NCBI RefSeq assembly: GCF_029633865.1
Contig: NC_079216.1
Location: forward strand, 69,669,167 to 69,733,166
Source: Lampris incognitus
Lineage: Eukaryota > Chordata > Actinopteri > Lampriformes > Lampridae
Direction of reading: 5' to 3'
DNA length: 64,000 bases
A program made the translations under genes and the position numbers. How positions within the stretch are numbered: the stretch's first letter is position 1; each line of letters starts with the position of its first letter. Positions 62,078 through 64,000 of the stretch are shown here, piece after piece. The notes beneath the pieces were generated by a model that was given only the letters and a program-made list of their open reading frames with translations, was not told the DNA's origin and did no database searches.

Positions 62078-64000
62078 TGTTGGAAGATATTGCGGGCTGT
62101 GGACGCTGTCCAGTGGAGGTTATCTTTTTCCGTGGTGAAGGTGTCATGTGGGATTTCTGCCAGGAAGGGGAGGTGTGTGGCTATGGTGTTGTTAATGATT
62201 TTCAAATTGTCCTGGTGGGTTGGCGGGAGCCGTGAGGAGTAATTTATAATGGGGAAGTAAATGTCTGCATTTGGGAAGGTGATTTTGGCCTGTCTGTAAA
62301 GTGCTCTGAGCTGTTTTATGGAGGTTTGTTTTGCGTCCCGGTCCCTGTTGTTGAGGCCAATTGAGAATACCGCGATTTTGGTGTTCGGGTAAATCGGTGC
62401 CTTTTCGCATACTTTCAGAAAAGTATACAGCGTGGCTCCCGGATAACTGTCGAGTTGTATGTCGGGGTTGTGGTGAGGGGGGATCCTATTGATGTTTGAA
62501 TCACCCAGGATAATGATGGGTCTACGGGGTTTAAAATTCCAGGCTGTTATTTTAAGGTGCGCTCTCGCTATGTGGTAGGTGGGTCTGAATGGAGATTGGC
62601 GGAGGGGGGGTGTGCCCAGCGCCCGGGCAAACGGTGTGGTAGGGGATAGCGGGTGTGTGGGGAGCCGATTGTCTATTTCTGGTGTCGCGGCCCGCGGACC
62701 GGGGTGGCCAGGCAGCGAGGCCCCACCATCTTGTTGGGTGGAGGGTTCAGAATGGGCTCTTGTTGCGGCCATATCGACCTTCTGCGTCCCGCTCATCATG
62801 GTTGTTTCACCCTTTTCACCCTGTGTTTTTTTGAGATGGCTGGGAGAGGTTTGCTGCCCAACCGAGCCGGTCCGCCCGCCGGGGAGATCTGTGGGGGATA
62901 GAGAGAGGGGAAGAATTGAGTCCTCCGTCGTTACGGCCACGTTAGACTCCCTGAGGGGTCCGTCCAAGGTGGTAGTCGCAAAGTCCGGGGTGGTGTGTGG
63001 TGGTGTTACTGTCTGGGGTGGCGCATGGACCTGAGCGTGGCTGTCCCGCAGGGCGGTCAGTGGTTTTAGCGGTCCGCTACGGGGTTGGGTGGTGGGTGTT
63101 GGGGTTACTTGGGGTGTTGTGATGGGTAGTGGGACTGAGGAGGGCTGTGACGACTTTTTTGGCTGGTCTGCTGTTTGGCAGGTTGCCGTCGTCTGTGTGA
63201 GTGGTGAGTGTCGGTTTGTTGGGGCAATTGATGTGGGGCGGGCGATTTCTTCGGAGAGGGAAGCGCGTGGACCTAGGTAAAGTGAATATAGTTTGTATGG
63301 GGCCCTTGCCCTCGGTAGGGGTGGAAAGTCTTCTTCCGTCCCCCCTTGGATGAGTGGCCGAGATTGTGTATTTGCGGTGAGTGTGTGATGAGCGCGGGGA
63401 GGGGGAGGAGGAGGAGGGGGAGGAGGGGGGGGGCAGGGTTGTGGGTCGGCTGGTGTGCGATTGTGTGGGTGAATGTCTAAGATGTGTTCTACTGTGTGAA
63501 TGGTGTCCTGTTTGAGTTTTTGGCCATATTTCTTCCTAGCCCAACCAATAGCAATCCGGAGGGCTAAGGCATCTTTGGGTGTGTCAGTGAAGGTTGCCAT
63601 AGTGGCCCGGTAATGTTCCTGTAAAATGGCCATGTTGTTTTCCATCCAGGAGATGGTGTTTTCTGCCACTCTGTTGTGTGTGTGTTGTGTGGGAGCTGCC
63701 GGTTTGATGAAGGCCGTGAGTTTGTTAACTTGTCTCATCATACCGGGGGGAAATGTTTTCGTGGCTATGGCCTCATCTATGACACGTTTGTGGTATGTGG
63801 CCTGAATGAGCCTATAATACCGTTTGCTGTTGTGTCTAGTTTCTGGGGTCGACGGCTGGATGGGTCTGTAGGTGAGTGGCTGCCGAGATTGTGTGCGTGT
63901 GCAAGGGTATCCGGTCCGCATGTGAGGCGGTGTGTGCGTGTGCGCGTGTACGCGCGCATGTCGTGATCTATGTGTTGGGTGTGTGGCGATGGACATGTGT
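62044..64000 (-). CDS. PLE ORF1, copy 4, N-terminus cut by the window edge
   Basis: Open from the window edge to the stop at 62044, with the helical region, Pro run (with the Arg-Ala variant of copy 3) and the complete SGNH domain. A Met at 63996 (MSIATHPTH) is internal when compared with copies 2 and 3 and is not the start. Confidence 0.85.
   Translation of the reverse strand, partial: HMSIATHPTHRSRHARVHAHTHTPPHMRTGYPCTRTQSRQPLTYRPIQPSTPETRHNSKRYYRLIQATYHKRVIDEAIATKTFPPGMMRQVNKLTAFIKPAAPTQHTHNRVAENTISWMENNMAILQEHYRATMATFTDTPKDALALRIAIGWARKKYGQKLKQDTIHTVEHILDIHPHNRTPADPQPCPPPPPPPPPPPPRAHHTLTANTQSRPLIQGGTEEDFPPLPRARAPYKLYSLYLGPRASLSEEIARPTSIAPTNRHSPLTQTTATCQTADQPKKSSQPSSVPLPITTPQVTPTPTTQPRSGPLKPLTALRDSHAQVHAPPQTVTPPHTTPDFATTTLDGPLRESNVAVTTEDSILPLSLSPTDLPGGRTGSVGQQTSPSHLKKTQGEKGETTMMSGTQKVDMAATRAHSEPSTQQDGGASLPGHPGPRAATPEIDNRLPTHPLSPTTPFARALGTPPLRQSPFRPTYHIARAHLKITAWNFKPRRPIIILGDSNINRIPPHHNPDIQLDSYPGATLYTFLKVCEKAPIYPNTKIAVFSIGLNNRDRDAKQTSIKQLRALYRQAKITFPNADIYFPIINYSSRLPPTHQDNLKIINNTIATHLPFLAEIPHDTFTTEKDNLHWTASTARNIFQHWCKQLNLTSA

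Larger units (their letters stand above)
59201..64000 (-). mobile_element. Family A copy 4: telomeric PLE running off the window
   Basis: Third tandem complete-looking unit. Its 3' end (59201-59344) joins the upstream region of copy 3 as copy 3 joins copy 2. The window ends inside ORF1, so its promoter and hammerhead are not seen. Nothing indicates that the chain ends here. Confidence 0.9.

Noticed and set aside
37690-64000. Classification as a rotifer-type Terminon or Athena element
   Set aside because: Those lack a canonical GIY-YIG domain in the RT protein. Here RT and GIY-YIG are fused in one intact ORF, so it is a canonical PLE type with telomeric behaviour.

Overview
This is vertebrate DNA, most likely from a ray-finned (teleost) fish. 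It contains an L2-type LINE with an esterase ORF1, an I/Nimb-type LINE fragment, a tRNA-derived SINE with a fish-type tail, hAT, Gypsy- and copia-like relics, and vertebrate TTAGGG telomeric repeats. I see no prokaryotic features and no intact, recognisable host gene. Two weak candidate host coding segments (about 4.9-5.4 kb and 13.1-13.6 kb) are listed with low confidence.

Layout. 1-4.9 kb: a decayed, nearly full-length L2-like LINE. 4.9-16.2 kb: mostly unremarkable AT-rich DNA with a perfect 57-bp inverted repeat, LTR-retrotransposon scraps, a SINE and a Nimb LINE relic. 16.2-24.6 kb: a diverged higher-order satellite built from ~160-180-bp monomers, some inverted, carrying a 372-bp MITE. 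24.7-37.7 kb: a graveyard of LINE, Gypsy and hAT relics, a THAP fragment and two old Penelope-like element (PLE) relics. About 37.7-64 kb: a chain of at least ten co-oriented elements separated by, or ending in, telomeric TTAGGG-type repeats.

The chain is the important part. Its main unit (family A, ~5.8 kb, coding strand minus) has this order in the RNA sense: a TATA/CCAAT promoter; a minimal hammerhead ribozyme at the predicted transcription start; ORF1 with a conserved helical region and a C-terminal SGNH (GDSL-type) hydrolase; ORF2 with a PLE reverse transcriptase, a Pro-Asn-rich linker and a GIY-YIG endonuclease; AATAAA; and a C-rich 3' end complementary to telomeric G-strand repeats. 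ORF2 has no usable AUG. It lies in the -1 frame of ORF1, and a canonical A AAU UUA slippery heptamer sits in phase 12 nt before the ORF1 stop, so a retrovirus-like ORF1-ORF2 fusion is predicted. The Pro-Asn linker is itself a telomeric repeat tract read in frame. Three near-identical units stand head to tail at the right (47.5-64 kb). Older ones to the left are 5'-truncated and capped by TTAGGG.

A second, non-coding family (B) has its own hammerhead and shares only the 3'-terminal motif AGGCCAGTGCA with A, as expected of a non-autonomous partner. The geometry (3' ends proximal, 5' truncations distal, G-strand running rightwards) fits repeated attachment of element RNA to telomeric 3' overhangs, with the chromosome end to the right. 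It resembles the Terminons (Athena PLEs) of bdelloid rotifers, but this element is compact, endonuclease-bearing and vertebrate. I am not aware of a description of it.
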